A DNA stretch of 27,889 nucleotides from Zancudomyces culisetae (lineage: Eukaryota; Kickxellomycota; Harpellomycetes; Harpellales; Legeriomycetaceae), in contig LSSK01000312.1 of assembly GCA_001969505.1 (NCBI GenBank), positions 1-27,889 of the forward strand. Reading direction: 5' to 3'. The position numbers and the translations under genes are program-made. Within the stretch, counting starts at the first letter, position 1; the number at the start of each line of letters is the position of its first letter. The notes beneath the pieces are model-generated. The model saw only the letters and a list, made by a program, of their open reading frames with translations, searched no databases and had not been told where the DNA came from. This document shows, in pieces, positions 1-9,664 of this stretch.

Positions 1-922
1 CACCCACGTTGCCTTCTGCAGGTGCACTTGTTCTTGCGCCAACAGTGTCGTTTTGCCATAGCTGCGCAAGGTCCGATTCAACCTGTGCCCGCCTATCTTC
101 CTCATTGCGGATTTCCTGTTCCAGATATTTGACGCGATCTATATATTCCGCCTTAAGATTTTCTAGCCCCTCAATACGCTTGTAAATAAAATCACGCTCA
201 TCCAACATTTCTGTCTCCAGCTTCTCGTGTTCATCACCATGCTGCATCCTCTTTCCACGCCCAAACTGTCCACGAATCCCCGCACTGTCTCGGTACACAC
301 CTCGATCTTCCAACTCTCTGTCAACACTGACCCTGCTGCGCTCTATATCTTGCTTGCCACTTTCTCCGTACTCTCCTGCTGCCAGAACTAGTCTATCTCT
401 ATTGCTTCCAAACGCTGGCCGTCCAAGGCCCATTACTCCTGTTCTAATATTGTACTGTGCCATTTTCTTTGCTATTTCGTCCTCGTCTACTCGACTTCGA
501 CTACCACCACCATTTTTCCCAGCACCTCTCACGGAGCCCTCTGTTACCTTCGTTCCTGCCCGCCTTGTCCGTTCAAATCCAGTAAACAAAGAATCTACGC
601 TGTTGATTGTTCCGATTGAGCTACCCGTCCGCAGCCGCTGCAGTATATACTCACTTCCCTTGAACTTTGTCTCCCGCCCAGCCCCTCTGTGTAGCTCTTC
701 TTTCCTTTTCCCTTTGCTTAGCCGTTCTAGCAAGCCTACTATCGTACTCTCCAGACGCATAAAATCGATATACCACCCACTTGTCACTATACTTTGTTGT
801 TTCCCATTACCGGCTCCATCTTGGCTTTCTTCTAACTGCTGCGACCTTTTTCTCTCTTTTTTCCCTGCAAGCCGTGTATTTTCTCTATTTGTCCGCCTTT
901 TTTCTGCATCAAAACTGCTCAT
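1..922 (-). CDS. Unknown charged coiled-coil protein, 3' end cut by window edge
   Basis: Translating the minus strand from the ATG at 922 gives 307 codons without a stop, running off the left edge, so the C-terminus lies outside the window. An in-frame TAA lies about 60 bases upstream and 922 is the first ATG after it. The N-terminal 35 residues are Lys/Arg/Gln-rich and look disordered. A region near residues 48-120 looks folded (SGWYIDFMRLESTIVGLLER, then GSEYILQRLRTGSSIGTINS). Residues about 225-290 are Glu/Lys/Leu-rich with a heptad-like spacing (EKLETEMLDERDFIYKRIEG, then LEQEIRNEEDRRAQVESDLA), which suggests a coiled coil. I recognise no family and assign no function. The open plus-strand frames here are antisense shadows. 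The next gene upstream on this strand stops only 84 bases before this ATG. Confidence 0.75.
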   Translation of the reverse strand, partial: MSSFDAEKRRTNRENTRLAGKKERKRSQQLEESQDGAGNGKQQSIVTSGWYIDFMRLESTIVGLLERLSKGKRKEELHRGAGRETKFKGSEYILQRLRTGSSIGTINSVDSLFTGFERTRRAGTKVTEGSVRGAGKNGGGSRSRVDEDEIAKKMAQYNIRTGVMGLGRPAFGSNRDRLVLAAGEYGESGKQDIERSRVSVDRELEDRGVYRDSAGIRGQFGRGKRMQHGDEHEKLETEMLDERDFIYKRIEGLENLKAEYIDRVKYLEQEIRNEEDRRAQVESDLAQLWQNDTVGARTSAPAEGNVG

Positions 923-1006
923 TTTCTTCGTGGCGGTTTGTGATCCTTCTGTACTCGCTTGATTCTCTATACACTTTTCAAGAATTTATCAAATTTATGC
1001 ATTCAT

Positions 1007-1604
1007 TTATAATTGTGCTTTAATTTCTCCCCTCTCTAGTCCTGGCAGGTGCTTTTCTTTAGATACCGCAACTGTAACCTTAAAATACTCTTTTTCATGC
1101 CGTATCAGCTTATATTTATCAAATAAACCAGTAGATTCTGGCTGTATCAACTCTGCGTTTGAAATCCGACCTTTTTTTTGAGAATTATGAAATGTGTGAG
1201 GTTAAAAAAGCTTGGGTAAAAGAATGCAGAATAAACAAATATTACATATATATCTCTCCCTCTCCCCCCTCAAGGTCCTGGATACTACTTTATTATTGAA
1301 ACCACGTAACACGTACTGCTATATATAGATATATATATATATGCAGAGAATGTGTATTATTTTGATATAATATTGCCTTGTTTTTGGTGATGTATCCTTA
1401 TATTGAGGAAATATAAATGAATTCACCTGCCTTTTCATTCAATTGGGAAGGTCTTTGCCATAAAAAAAAAACTTCAAATTCTGATAGCTGCAAATTTGCG
1501 CAACAACAAATAGTAATGCTGACAGCTTAATTTGCAATTATTGTTTCAAAATGTCGATTCAAATGCGAGACAACGTCTAGCTCAATCCAAAAACTCCGTG
1601 CTCT
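1007..1604 (-). CDS. 3' exons of an unresolved spliced gene
   Basis: The clearest piece is a last exon at 1170-1007, after an acceptor in an A8-G tract. It encodes an open, coding-like segment (RISNAELIQPESTGLFDKYK, then LIRHEKEYFKVTVAVSKEKH) and ends in TAA. Reading phase fits an upstream exon at 1487-1427 (acceptor TTTGCAG, donor GTGAAT, peptide LSEFEVFFLWQRPSQLNEKA), which implies a 256-nt intron. Farther upstream, 1604 onward follows a strong acceptor (TTTTATTTTAG) and reads in the same frame (RARSFWIELDVVSHLNRHFE) until a TAA. Joining it to the 1487 exon would need a 48-nt intron with a GC donor, or the TAA means something else. No start codon or 5' exon could be placed. The product is unrecognised. 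A diverged pseudogene is the main alternative. Confidence 0.4.
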
Positions 1605-2440
1605 CTAAAATAAAATTAAAAAAAAGATAAAAAAAATAGCAAAACTGCAAAATAAACAAAAGAAAATTTTTTTCTTTAGCTATTGCTCAATATTTCAAAT
1701 CGTACCCTATGTTGCTAAGATTCATTCATTGGTTAACTTTGATTTACCAAACGTTAGCTGTATTTATGTGCAAACCATGAACCTTGGGCTCGCCATGTCC
1801 AGGTGTTCTGTCATTGTTTGAACTTTGGTAGATTCTCCTATTTGTCCAAGTTCCTCACTCACACACACTCTCCTGTTAGCGCTGTTAGAGATATGTCCAG
1901 CCTTGTATTCAGAGCTTTCCGTATTTGAAATTGTATCTTTTTTTTTTATCATTACACTCTTGGCTTTTTTTTTGATTGTCAAAGGGTCCTCTGTTTTCTG
2001 AATATCAATATCTTTTTGAGATGATTTTGCCTTTGTAGGGAGGAAAGACCAGCAACACGACAAAAATATGCGGTATCAAAGAAAAGATCTCTTGGCATTT
2101 TTAGTTTCCAACATCTTTAGCTGTATATATCCATAAACCCGCTTCCCCTTACCATTTATTTCTCTTTCCGTTTCACCTTGCATCCTCATTCGCAACATTC
2201 AATACTTTGGCTTATGATACCATCACATTTTTCTTCCCTCGCAATTAAACATGTTTATGTATATTGCACTTTATAGATATCAATAGCATGTTGGGATGGC
2301 AACTGGTAGAGACTTTAAACCACTGCTCCCACCCAAAAAACAAGACAAAAGACATGTTTTATAATATTATGGAAACAACAAAAACTAAAACAGTGTAGGA
2401 CCAAGTAAAATCAGCCCAAAGTATAAAAACCCAAGTTAAT
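1605..2440. other. Unresolved intergenic or 5'-exon region
   Basis: This stretch is AT-rich with poly-A and poly-T runs and a consensus-like acceptor (TTTATTTTGCAG on the minus strand near 1645). A minus-strand open frame at 2063-1764 is Lys/Ser/Thr/Glu-rich but begins at TTG and has no good ATG. It could be a disordered exon of the gene ending at 1007, but I could not link it in phase. I see nothing else that can be supported. Confidence 0.4.
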
Positions 2441-3327
2441 CTATTTGTCAGCAGACACTATAATAAACTCCTCCTCCTCCACACTATCAGGTTTAACACT
2501 ACCTACTGGCACCAAATCGTTGGAAATCATTTCAATACGGCTCAAATCATTCCTCAAGTCATTAATTTGTTTCATCCCGATATTTAAATGTGATCTGCAG
2601 AGCGCCTTCACCTCTTCTACTTGTTCGTGATACGCCACTTTTGACTTGAGTTCGTTTAGCTCATTCTGCAAAACGTCGACCCTCTTGATGTAATCTCGGA
2701 CCTTTTTGGATAAAAAATTTCAACCAGTTAATCATAAATATACCCAAGACAAGCTCAGCACAAGTAGCAAAAGAAAAACAAACAAACAAACAAACTTGAT
2801 AGAGTGAGAATTGAAGAATTGAGGATAATCCCTTATCCTCCTGACTTACTGTTAATCCAGTCTTTTCCAAATCACTTATCGAATTCAACACCAAAGTCGA
2901 GGATTTCTGGTATTCTTCAATGAGGTAGTAGAATCCATATGCACTAGCTAATGATGCACCTAGGAAGAACCCAAATATTCTATTTCATTAATTAAATCTA
3001 GTTTTAATTTTGTTTTTTTTCTTCAATTCCCTCTCCTCCCACCCCCCATTCACACCCTATTGAAGAGAAATAATAATAATATTCATAGTGGTTCACATCA
3101 AAAAGTAGTAGAAAGTACAATTACCCTCCTCGGAATCCACCAACAGGTCTTTTGGCCTTCTTCTCAATCAAAGTGTTATCACCGATTGCTGAGGGTGATT
3201 GCTGGAGACGTGGCACCGTAGAAAACGGGCAGAATCCAGTATTCTTGATGATTGGATTGACGATCAGCCTGTTGTTTGTAACGAGCAAGTTTCTGAGAGA
3301 AGATCTAGATATGGCGTTTTTCATCAT
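2441..3327 (-). CDS. Predicted mitochondrial single-span membrane protein with coiled coil (three exons)
   Basis: Three exons fit in phase: 3327-3125 (donor GTAATT), 2979-2850 (acceptor GAAATAG, donor GTAAGT) and 2701-2441 (acceptor AAAAAG). They give a 197-residue protein, with introns of 145 and 148 nt. The start is the ATG-ATG pair at 3327/3324; the frame upstream has only a TTG. Residues 1-45 are rich in Arg, Ser, Leu and Asn with almost no acidic residues, as in a mitochondrial presequence. Next comes KRPVGGFRGG, which crosses the first splice junction into a hydrophobic segment (IFGFFLGASLASAYGFYYLI, about 68-87), then EEYQKSSTLVLNSISDLEKT and a helical region about 112-170 likely to form a coiled coil. 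The tail is acidic (DSVEEEEFI). The Gly-rich motif, one membrane span and coiled coil recall small conserved fungal mitochondrial inner-membrane proteins, but I cannot name the family. Confidence 0.8.
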
Positions 3328-3835
3328 TTTGTCGAAATGTCGTAGATTTGATAGCAAGAGTAGCCTGGCTTCAAAGAATAAAAGCGATTAGATGTGGAGC
3401 AAGTGATGAGCGAATTTTCAGAGTTGAGAAAAAAAAAATAACCCAAATAGCAAGTCCTTGATATGGAAGGATTTATGGTTTTTTGATAATTTTAACAAGT
3501 ATATTGGACAGTGTTTTTTTTTTTGAATCTCCTCAAGGCTCTTATTTTGGAGGAAAAAGAAGCGGGTGAAGAATGATGCCCCTCAGAGGTGGAGGGGGGT
3601 TTAGTGATTTGTATTTCATGAATATTTGGATTTTTTTAAAAATAAATTCCTGGGTTATTGGCTGATAAAAACGTTATCAGTTAATACTGAAGCGAGCCAG
3701 AAAAACAAAATAAATGTCCGCAACACACTAAAACTGATAAAAAAAAAACTAAAAGCAAGTATATTTCTACAATATGGTCACAAAAGCAAAGAAAAAGAGA
3801 AAGAGAAAAAGGCTAGCATTAATAAGGGTTAGCTA
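3328..3835. other. Intergenic region between two minus-strand genes
   Basis: This is the promoter side of the mitochondrial protein gene and the 3' flank of the FAS1 gene. It contains A/T homopolymers and a purine-rich stretch near 3781-3815. A 68-codon plus-strand frame here is Lys-rich low complexity and has no support as a gene. Confidence 0.6.
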
Positions 3836-6800
3836 CTATTGCTCAATCTGGTGATAAGTGTGTTCAGTTCCAGCATATGTTGTCCTTATGGCATGTACCC
3901 ACAAGACAATCAAACCAAACATCCCGCCACTTAGTCCCAGAATGAAAAAGACAACAAGGACAGTGGATGCATAATACAAAAACCCGGATTGAGGTGGCCG
4001 GTTATTTGAATCATATAGCGGAGGAACTAGGAATGAGTCCAACTCAAAGACAAAACTCTCACTGGGTTGACTGTTACCATTGATATTGCCAAAGTCGCTA
4101 CTGTTGTCTTGTTGATGATGGTAAAAATTGATGATTTTTCCAGCATTAAGCACAAAAGAGTGGCTTGGAAGATAGGGAGGAAGGTATGGGTTGTTGATGT
4201 CCCCATTCTTCCCACCTCTACCTCCGCTTCCGCCACCGGAGATATCTTCATCAATGGGCTGAAATGCTAGACGGTTGTTTGGATAGATTATCTGTTTGAC
4301 AAAGGTTCCGTCTAGTAGGGTTGGGATGTTCGTTGTGGCAAAGGATGAAGGTTTGTCGTGAGAGTTTTGGTTTTTATCAGCGTTTTTGCTGGATAATAAA
4401 ATGTGATATTTGACCATACGGAGTAGATATGAATCTAGCTGGGAATTGGTTTTATTTCTCCAAGGGTTATCAATCTCATTGTCACCACTACCACTGGCAT
4501 GGCTATTTGGAGAGGAATATCTTCTTTGGAATTCTCTATAAGCGGGTAGAGTTGACCAAGCCCTATCATTGGGAACCAATAGCGAATAGTGTTGCTGTTC
4601 GGATACATCTTGATTGTCCTCCAATACAAAGGTAAGATTCAAATGGGAGAGTAATGATCTAAATGCCAGGCTGCTGTTGGGCATTCCCCTTAATAGTTTT
4701 TTTGGAGAAATAACAAGGTTAGGAGGAATCAACAGCCCAGAAACATCAGAATCCGAAGAAGAGTTAAAATCAAATGTGCAGGAGACAGAGCTTGGGTGTG
4801 AACTCGCAGATTCCAACAAGTGTAGACAACCACCATCAAACAAAACATCTTTGGTGCTAATTTTATAAGTAAAAATGTCTTTTATGTTGTTGTTTGGAAG
4901 AAAGGGATTGATGACGCTTAGATAAATGGCACAGTCAGAGTCACGAGTAAGCCATAAAGGTGTTCCATTTAGCGTTTGTACTTGAATGATAGTAGAATTT
5001 TTGTCTTTAGAAGCACAATTTTGGCCAGTGATATCAAACTCATCGCTGTATACAACTCGATTGATCACATGACCCCTCACCAGTCTTGCCAAGTCTGACA
5101 TTGCCTCTTTATCATTCTCCAGAGATAGATAGGAATAGGCCAAACCCAGCTGGAAAAATGCATCGTTTGAGGGAATAATTGCAGTCTGGTTTGTACCTTT
5201 ATACAGAATCTCATCGTACGTTCCAGATGCACCGACCACTGCCGCAAACAGTGAGTGAGATAACGACCGTACCATTGATAAAATCATAGGCCCAGGAGGA
5301 GTTAGAGCTGCTTTTAGCAAGTAGACAGTACAGTTTGGCGTAACGTCTAATCCCAACCCGTTGAATTCAGGTGCGACTCCATTAAATGTAATCCAGCTCT
5401 TTTGTGGTAAGGAGCGCTGTTGATGAAGCGATAAGCCTTTGACTTTGTCATCTGTACTTTTTCCTACCTTTATCACTTGTTTTTGCTGCTTCAATTTGGC
5501 AGTTTCCAACTCAGTCTGTAGCAGCTGACCATCCGATAGTGTCTCTTTGGTGTACTGGCTGCCATGAATCATATGGTATAATACAAACTCTCGAACAGAT
5601 TCTGTGGCATTATTGCCCATCATGTTTGCTTTGTTGATCTCGTTGTTATTGTACCACTCATCTATTGCTTCATTTGTTGGTACCAGTATTGTCATTTTTT
5701 CGTTTTTCATCTCGCCATTGATATATTTAGCCAAACCAACTGACTCTACCATTTCAATAAACTTGGTTGCATTTAACCCAATAAGCCCCTTTTCTGGTGT
5801 CCACTCAATACCTCCTGTCAATATCTCTTTTTTGTATTTATCAGTCTCTTTGGCTTTGCCTAAAAAATGCGCAATTCCATCAACTGCAACCAAATCCTCT
5901 CTTTCAACTGGCACGCCTTGCACCTGGTTTCCTCTGCCTTCATTTTGCTCTGTATAGCTCGAGGTTACATTTACCTCTAAATAATCGTCAGAAACCGGCT
6001 TATCAATTCCCAGTATATTTACTCTGTGAACTCCTTGTCCAAGTCGTGCAAGGCTAATACTTCCTGATGTTACAGTCCATCTGGCAATCCGTCTAGCATC
6101 TCTTCTTGCTATCACCTTTTTTTTTTCACTGATTGCTGCCTTTCCCGCACCAACTAGGTAATTCCACTGCGCTCTGCTAAACTGCTCAACAAGGTCGGCT
6201 TCGTGCGGTAGCCAGAGAGTGTATCTTCGGCCTTTTTCTCTCCCTTCCTGAATATTGTTGAAGTTTAGATCTTTACTACCTATTATTTCCTCGTACCAGC
6301 CTGTTGCCTTTATTAGGTCCAGATACGAATTATAGTTATTTTTTTTTTGTTCCACAACTTTATGTTTATAGGCCTTCCTATTTATTCCTAGGTGATAGTT
6401 TTGAAGAACAAGCTCTTCCAGAGTCGGAGGAAAATTTAACACCCCACCAAGAGTCTGCACAACACCTGCTGAACAGTGTAGCTCTCCATCCTCTATCTCG
6501 ATGCCCCCAACCAGTACCTTCCCTCCACGAGAAACACGAGACTTGAGCATCACGCCTTCTCGCTCTGTATGATTATTTGTTTTTCTCCATCCAGAGTAGC
6601 TTTCCCACACCATTCCATCTATCCAACTATCTATTCCAAAACGCCCATCGCGGATAACATGAAGCAAGACTCTTTCTCTTGTCATTCCTTGATATGTACG
6701 TTCGAGAGTATCAAGCCTCTCTCGCTCCTCTGATTCCCCACTTAGAATCTCTAACTCTTTTTGTTCTTTATTGGCGCCTCTCTCCTTTTCATATTCATCG

Positions 6801-7186
6801 AGCGCGTTGTTTGTAGGGGCCAAAACTGTAATGTTGTCCATATTGTTTAACTCTATGATCAGATTCAGCCGTTGCAAATACTTGAGGAACTTTGAAAACC
6901 GTGGCTCTAGGGACAATGCGTCTATTATTGTCGTTCTTCCTGGAATGTAATCAACATTGTTTTCCTTGGCTTTGTATTCCGTGTTATATAGCACTCTTTG
7001 CTGTTGCAGGTAAGCTGGATCTTTGTTCCCTTTCTCGAGTTTTTTGTGACTTGAAAGGGATATACTTTTACTACGTAAGCCAAAATCAAAACCTAGTGTA
7101 TATACCACCAACACTGCCAACACAAAAATAAATGTCAATAGGGTTAGAACCCTTTGGTTTTTTGTTCTTGGCGTAAGGCTATACAT
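3836..7186 (-). CDS. Multi-FAS1 (fasciclin) domain membrane glycoprotein, Fsc1/YLR001C-like
   Basis: This is a single uninterrupted 1116-residue frame starting at ATG 7186. A hydrophobic signal anchor or uncleaved signal lies at residues 13-35. FAS1-like units follow at about 83-253, 285-396, 465-633, 634-794 and 828-1024. The family's H1-type motif is visible in most of them: ITVLAPTNNALDEY (119-132), MTILVPTNEAIDEW (498-511), TAIIPSNDAFFQLG (668-681) and YSLLVPNDRAWSTL (867-880); unit 2 has the degraded YTLWLPHEADLVEQ. A second membrane span lies at 1068-1099 with a 17-residue tail. Many N-x-S/T sites fall in the region between the spans, which should be lumenal or vacuolar. In fission yeast, Fsc1 is a FAS1 protein needed for autophagosome-vacuole fusion, and budding yeast YLR001C is related. 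A similar vacuolar-membrane or adhesion role is inferred from architecture only. Five units is more than those relatives are usually credited with. Confidence 0.88.
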   Translation of the reverse strand: MYSLTPRTKNQRVLTLLTFIFVLAVLVVYTLGFDFGLRSKSISLSSHKKLEKGNKDPAYLQQQRVLYNTEYKAKENNVDYIPGRTTIIDALSLEPRFSKFLKYLQRLNLIIELNNMDNITVLAPTNNALDEYEKERGANKEQKELEILSGESEERERLDTLERTYQGMTRERVLLHVIRDGRFGIDSWIDGMVWESYSGWRKTNNHTEREGVMLKSRVSRGGKVLVGGIEIEDGELHCSAGVVQTLGGVLNFPPTLEELVLQNYHLGINRKAYKHKVVEQKKNNYNSYLDLIKATGWYEEIIGSKDLNFNNIQEGREKGRRYTLWLPHEADLVEQFSRAQWNYLVGAGKAAISEKKKVIARRDARRIARWTVTSGSISLARLGQGVHRVNILGIDKPVSDDYLEVNVTSSYTEQNEGRGNQVQGVPVEREDLVAVDGIAHFLGKAKETDKYKKEILTGGIEWTPEKGLIGLNATKFIEMVESVGLAKYINGEMKNEKMTILVPTNEAIDEWYNNNEINKANMMGNNATESVREFVLYHMIHGSQYTKETLSDGQLLQTELETAKLKQQKQVIKVGKSTDDKVKGLSLHQQRSLPQKSWITFNGVAPEFNGLGLDVTPNCTVYLLKAALTPPGPMILSMVRSLSHSLFAAVVGASGTYDEILYKGTNQTAIIPSNDAFFQLGLAYSYLSLENDKEAMSDLARLVRGHVINRVVYSDEFDITGQNCASKDKNSTIIQVQTLNGTPLWLTRDSDCAIYLSVINPFLPNNNIKDIFTYKISTKDVLFDGGCLHLLESASSHPSSVSCTFDFNSSSDSDVSGLLIPPNLVISPKKLLRGMPNSSLAFRSLLSHLNLTFVLEDNQDVSEQQHYSLLVPNDRAWSTLPAYREFQRRYSSPNSHASGSGDNEIDNPWRNKTNSQLDSYLLRMVKYHILLSSKNADKNQNSHDKPSSFATTNIPTLLDGTFVKQIIYPNNRLAFQPIDEDISGGGSGGRGGKNGDINNPYLPPYLPSHSFVLNAGKIINFYHHQQDNSSDFGNINGNSQPSESFVFELDSFLVPPLYDSNNRPPQSGFLYYASTVLVVFFILGLSGGMFGLIVLWVHAIRTTYAGTEHTYHQIEQ

Positions 7187-7936
7187 TTTTCACAAGTCTT
7201 TTCGTCTAGCGTCGCGTATTTTTTTTTGTTTTTAAAAAAAAAAATTATCTATATTACAAATGTGTAGAGATTTAGTTTTGCTATTTCTAAGTTACTACGA
7301 GTACAACTATGGTATACAATTATTCGGCTAAAACATTGCTAGGTTGTCTAATACTCTTTTAATATGTTTATACGCAAGGAATTATAAAGGACTGAAATAA
7401 TAATAAAATAGCGCTATTTGAGTTTCAAATGGTCTAATACTATTCGTGTTTCTTTCAGGTTGTATTTTGAGAATAGCGGAATGACCAAACAAATGAACAA
7501 TTCCTTGGTGGAAATTTAGAAATTAAATTAAAAGAAAAAAAATTAAAGGCAGGTGAGGGAAAGGAGGGTGGGGGAAAAGAGAAAAGAGAAAATAGAAGCA
7601 GGTTATCACTAGAGACTCATGTGATCCATACCACACTACATCATTTGAATGTACACTGAGGACAAAATATAGTCGAAAATAGACATTTTATGGTGAAAGG
7701 AAAGGAAAGGAAAATAGTTGATTATTATGTACAAATGCTCTAAAAGCCCAACCAAAACGCTGGTAAGGGATAAAATTAACGAAAAGGGTGAATATATACC
7801 AGTTGTTAAAAAGAAGAATGTGAGAAAAGTGTAAAATATTTGAATAAGCTAATAAATAAACTAAAATCTAAAGCAAAAACATAATGCCAATAAAATAAAA
7901 GTAAGAAAAAAGGAGAGATGAAATAAAGAGTAGTTA
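7187..7936. other. Intergenic region between FAS1 and Opi1-family genes
   Basis: This region contains the FAS1 gene promoter (minus strand) and the 3' flank of the Opi1-family gene. It has A/T-rich tracts, a purine-rich stretch at about 7550-7595 and a GGAAA repeat near 7698-7712. I see no ORF, tRNA or clear promoter motif. Confidence 0.6.
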
Positions 7937-9664
7937 TTAAGAGTTGTGGTGGTGTAGTAGAGGAGGCAAGTTGAAATTGCTATTATCGCTGTCGTTTTGT
8001 GCGTTGGGATTATTGGAGGGAAGCGTAAAAGTTTGAGAAATGGATGGCAGTTTGTTAGGGTTTAAGGGGGAGGTTGTGGTTGCTAGAACCTTTGAAATTG
8101 GAGGAAGATATGGACGAGAGTCAGAAGGAGAGGAGGGTTGATCGACAGAGATTGTAGAAGCATTTGTAGAGTGTTGTGGAGCAAGCCAGAGCTCAGCGTT
8201 AGAGTATATAGAGTAAAAGACAGAGTGTATGTGGTTGAGAACGGTAGCAGACTCAGTAGCAAAGGCAACAAGCTTCTTTGCATCATTTTCAATACATACA
8301 ATGACGTTTTCATGGTCAGAAGAGCGAGCAAAATCACTGCCAAGAACGGGCGAGGCAGCAGCAGAGGCAGAGCCAATAGAGCTGGTCTGGCTGAACTCGC
8401 TGTTGACAGCATCCCAGCGTCTGGGCAGCGCCAGAATCAATGAGCGGACATGGTTGCGGGTTTCTGCAGGAAGAACAGCGCCGGCATACTGACTCAGAGT
8501 TTTTATAACAGCACGCACAGTTTTGATGACTTCGCGGTGTGCATCAACCAGCTTGGCTTGAATTTCTTTAACACATTTGTACAATACAGCGCTGACTTGG
8601 TTCTTGTTTTCGCCAAAACTACCCTGAAATGCCGCTTCAATCATTTTGCGCAGACAGTCTATCAGTGTCTGAACGTCGCCAGCGGTCTGTTCCAGAGTTT
8701 CTATTGCGTACTGCAGCCATTCTAGACAATAGTTGATACGTTTGAGTGCGTTTTTGTGAAACGTTGCTGCCTGAATCCGTGCGCTTTCTTTTAGTTGCTT
8801 CCACGTATTAAACATCGACTTTTTTCCTCCTTCTTTTGTTCCATCTTCGCCTCGCTTGGTTTCGTGCATCATCTCGTCGTCATTGATTCTTGCATCAACT
8901 GTTTCGTTTCTATCCAACTCTTGACCACTCCTACTCCTGAACATTTCTGCTTCTCGATCTATCTCCATGCTCATCCCCATCCCCATCCCCATCCCTTCCT
9001 CTTCATCCATTGGGCTGTCCATCTCTCCCCAAGCATGTGCTTTTCCATTTTGTTGCTGTTGCTGTTGCTGTTTATTTTTTGCAAGCTCTCTTTTGCTGAA
9101 CGACCTCTTCGTGTGCAGCCTGTCCAGCTGTTTACATGCAAAATCGTCTATTTGTTTCACATCTAACCGCCGCACTATTGGATTGCACATCGTCCTAACT
9201 CCCGACTCTATCGCTCCTGCACCATATCTCATTAGTGTTGAGCTTTGCTTGCTTCGGTCATATATATTCAGCGCTGCATTTACCATTGGTATCTCTGCTA
9301 CCCTTTGAATAAATCCACCGCCATTATTATTTTCATTTTCCATATAATTACTATTACTGCTACCGCGTGTGTATTCGCTATCATCGTTAATATTAATACA
9401 GCCATTAAAATTATCCATTTCTTCGTTGCTGTTGCTGTTGTTGCTGCTACCACGCCCTTTCAAACTACCCAGTGCCTCTGCAACCAGCATTTGCTCCTCT
9501 TCTTCCGAGATGGCTGTCTCAGCATCAGTTGCTCTTATTTCCGCCTCCATGACCTCTCCTATATCCATATCCTGTGTATTTTTATTTGTATATTGCTGCA
9601 TTCTGTCGCTTATGTTTTCGTCTCTTAAAGTTCCTGAAATCCTTCGTTTCAGTCCACTATACAT
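7937..9664 (-). CDS. OPI1: Opi1-family transcriptional repressor of phospholipid synthesis genes
   Basis: This is an uninterrupted 575-residue frame from ATG 9664. Family hallmarks appear in order: an acidic/aliphatic N-terminal helix (EEEEQMLVAEALGSL, 54-68), comparable to the Sin3-binding end of yeast Opi1; the conserved block FIQRVAEIPMVNAALNIYDR followed by SKQSSTLMRYGAGAIESGVR (118-157); FACKQLDRL (175-183) next to a basic stretch (KRSFSKRELAKNK, 186-198), placed like the phosphatidic-acid-binding segment of yeast Opi1; and a C-terminal helical domain with NYCLEWLQYAIETLEQTAGD (311-330) and ATESATVLNHIHSVFYSIYS (469-488), the area corresponding to the activator-binding region. In yeast, Opi1 is held at the ER by phosphatidic acid and Scs2 and enters the nucleus to repress Ino2/Ino4 targets such as INO1. 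I see no clear FFAT motif. Inserts include a Gln tract (199-205) and a Gly-Met repeat (224-231) encoded by a hexanucleotide microsatellite. Confidence 0.88.
   Translation of the reverse strand: MYSGLKRRISGTLRDENISDRMQQYTNKNTQDMDIGEVMEAEIRATDAETAISEEEEQMLVAEALGSLKGRGSSNNSNSNEEMDNFNGCININDDSEYTRGSSNSNYMENENNNGGGFIQRVAEIPMVNAALNIYDRSKQSSTLMRYGAGAIESGVRTMCNPIVRRLDVKQIDDFACKQLDRLHTKRSFSKRELAKNKQQQQQQQNGKAHAWGEMDSPMDEEEGMGMGMGMSMEIDREAEMFRSRSGQELDRNETVDARINDDEMMHETKRGEDGTKEGGKKSMFNTWKQLKESARIQAATFHKNALKRINYCLEWLQYAIETLEQTAGDVQTLIDCLRKMIEAAFQGSFGENKNQVSAVLYKCVKEIQAKLVDAHREVIKTVRAVIKTLSQYAGAVLPAETRNHVRSLILALPRRWDAVNSEFSQTSSIGSASAAASPVLGSDFARSSDHENVIVCIENDAKKLVAFATESATVLNHIHSVFYSIYSNAELWLAPQHSTNASTISVDQPSSPSDSRPYLPPISKVLATTTSPLNPNKLPSISQTFTLPSNNPNAQNDSDNSNFNLPPLLHHHNS

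Noticed and set aside
1764-2063. 99-codon minus-strand ORF
   Set aside because: It begins at TTG with a stop just upstream and has no ATG until the middle. It may be an exon, but no phase-consistent splice could be found.
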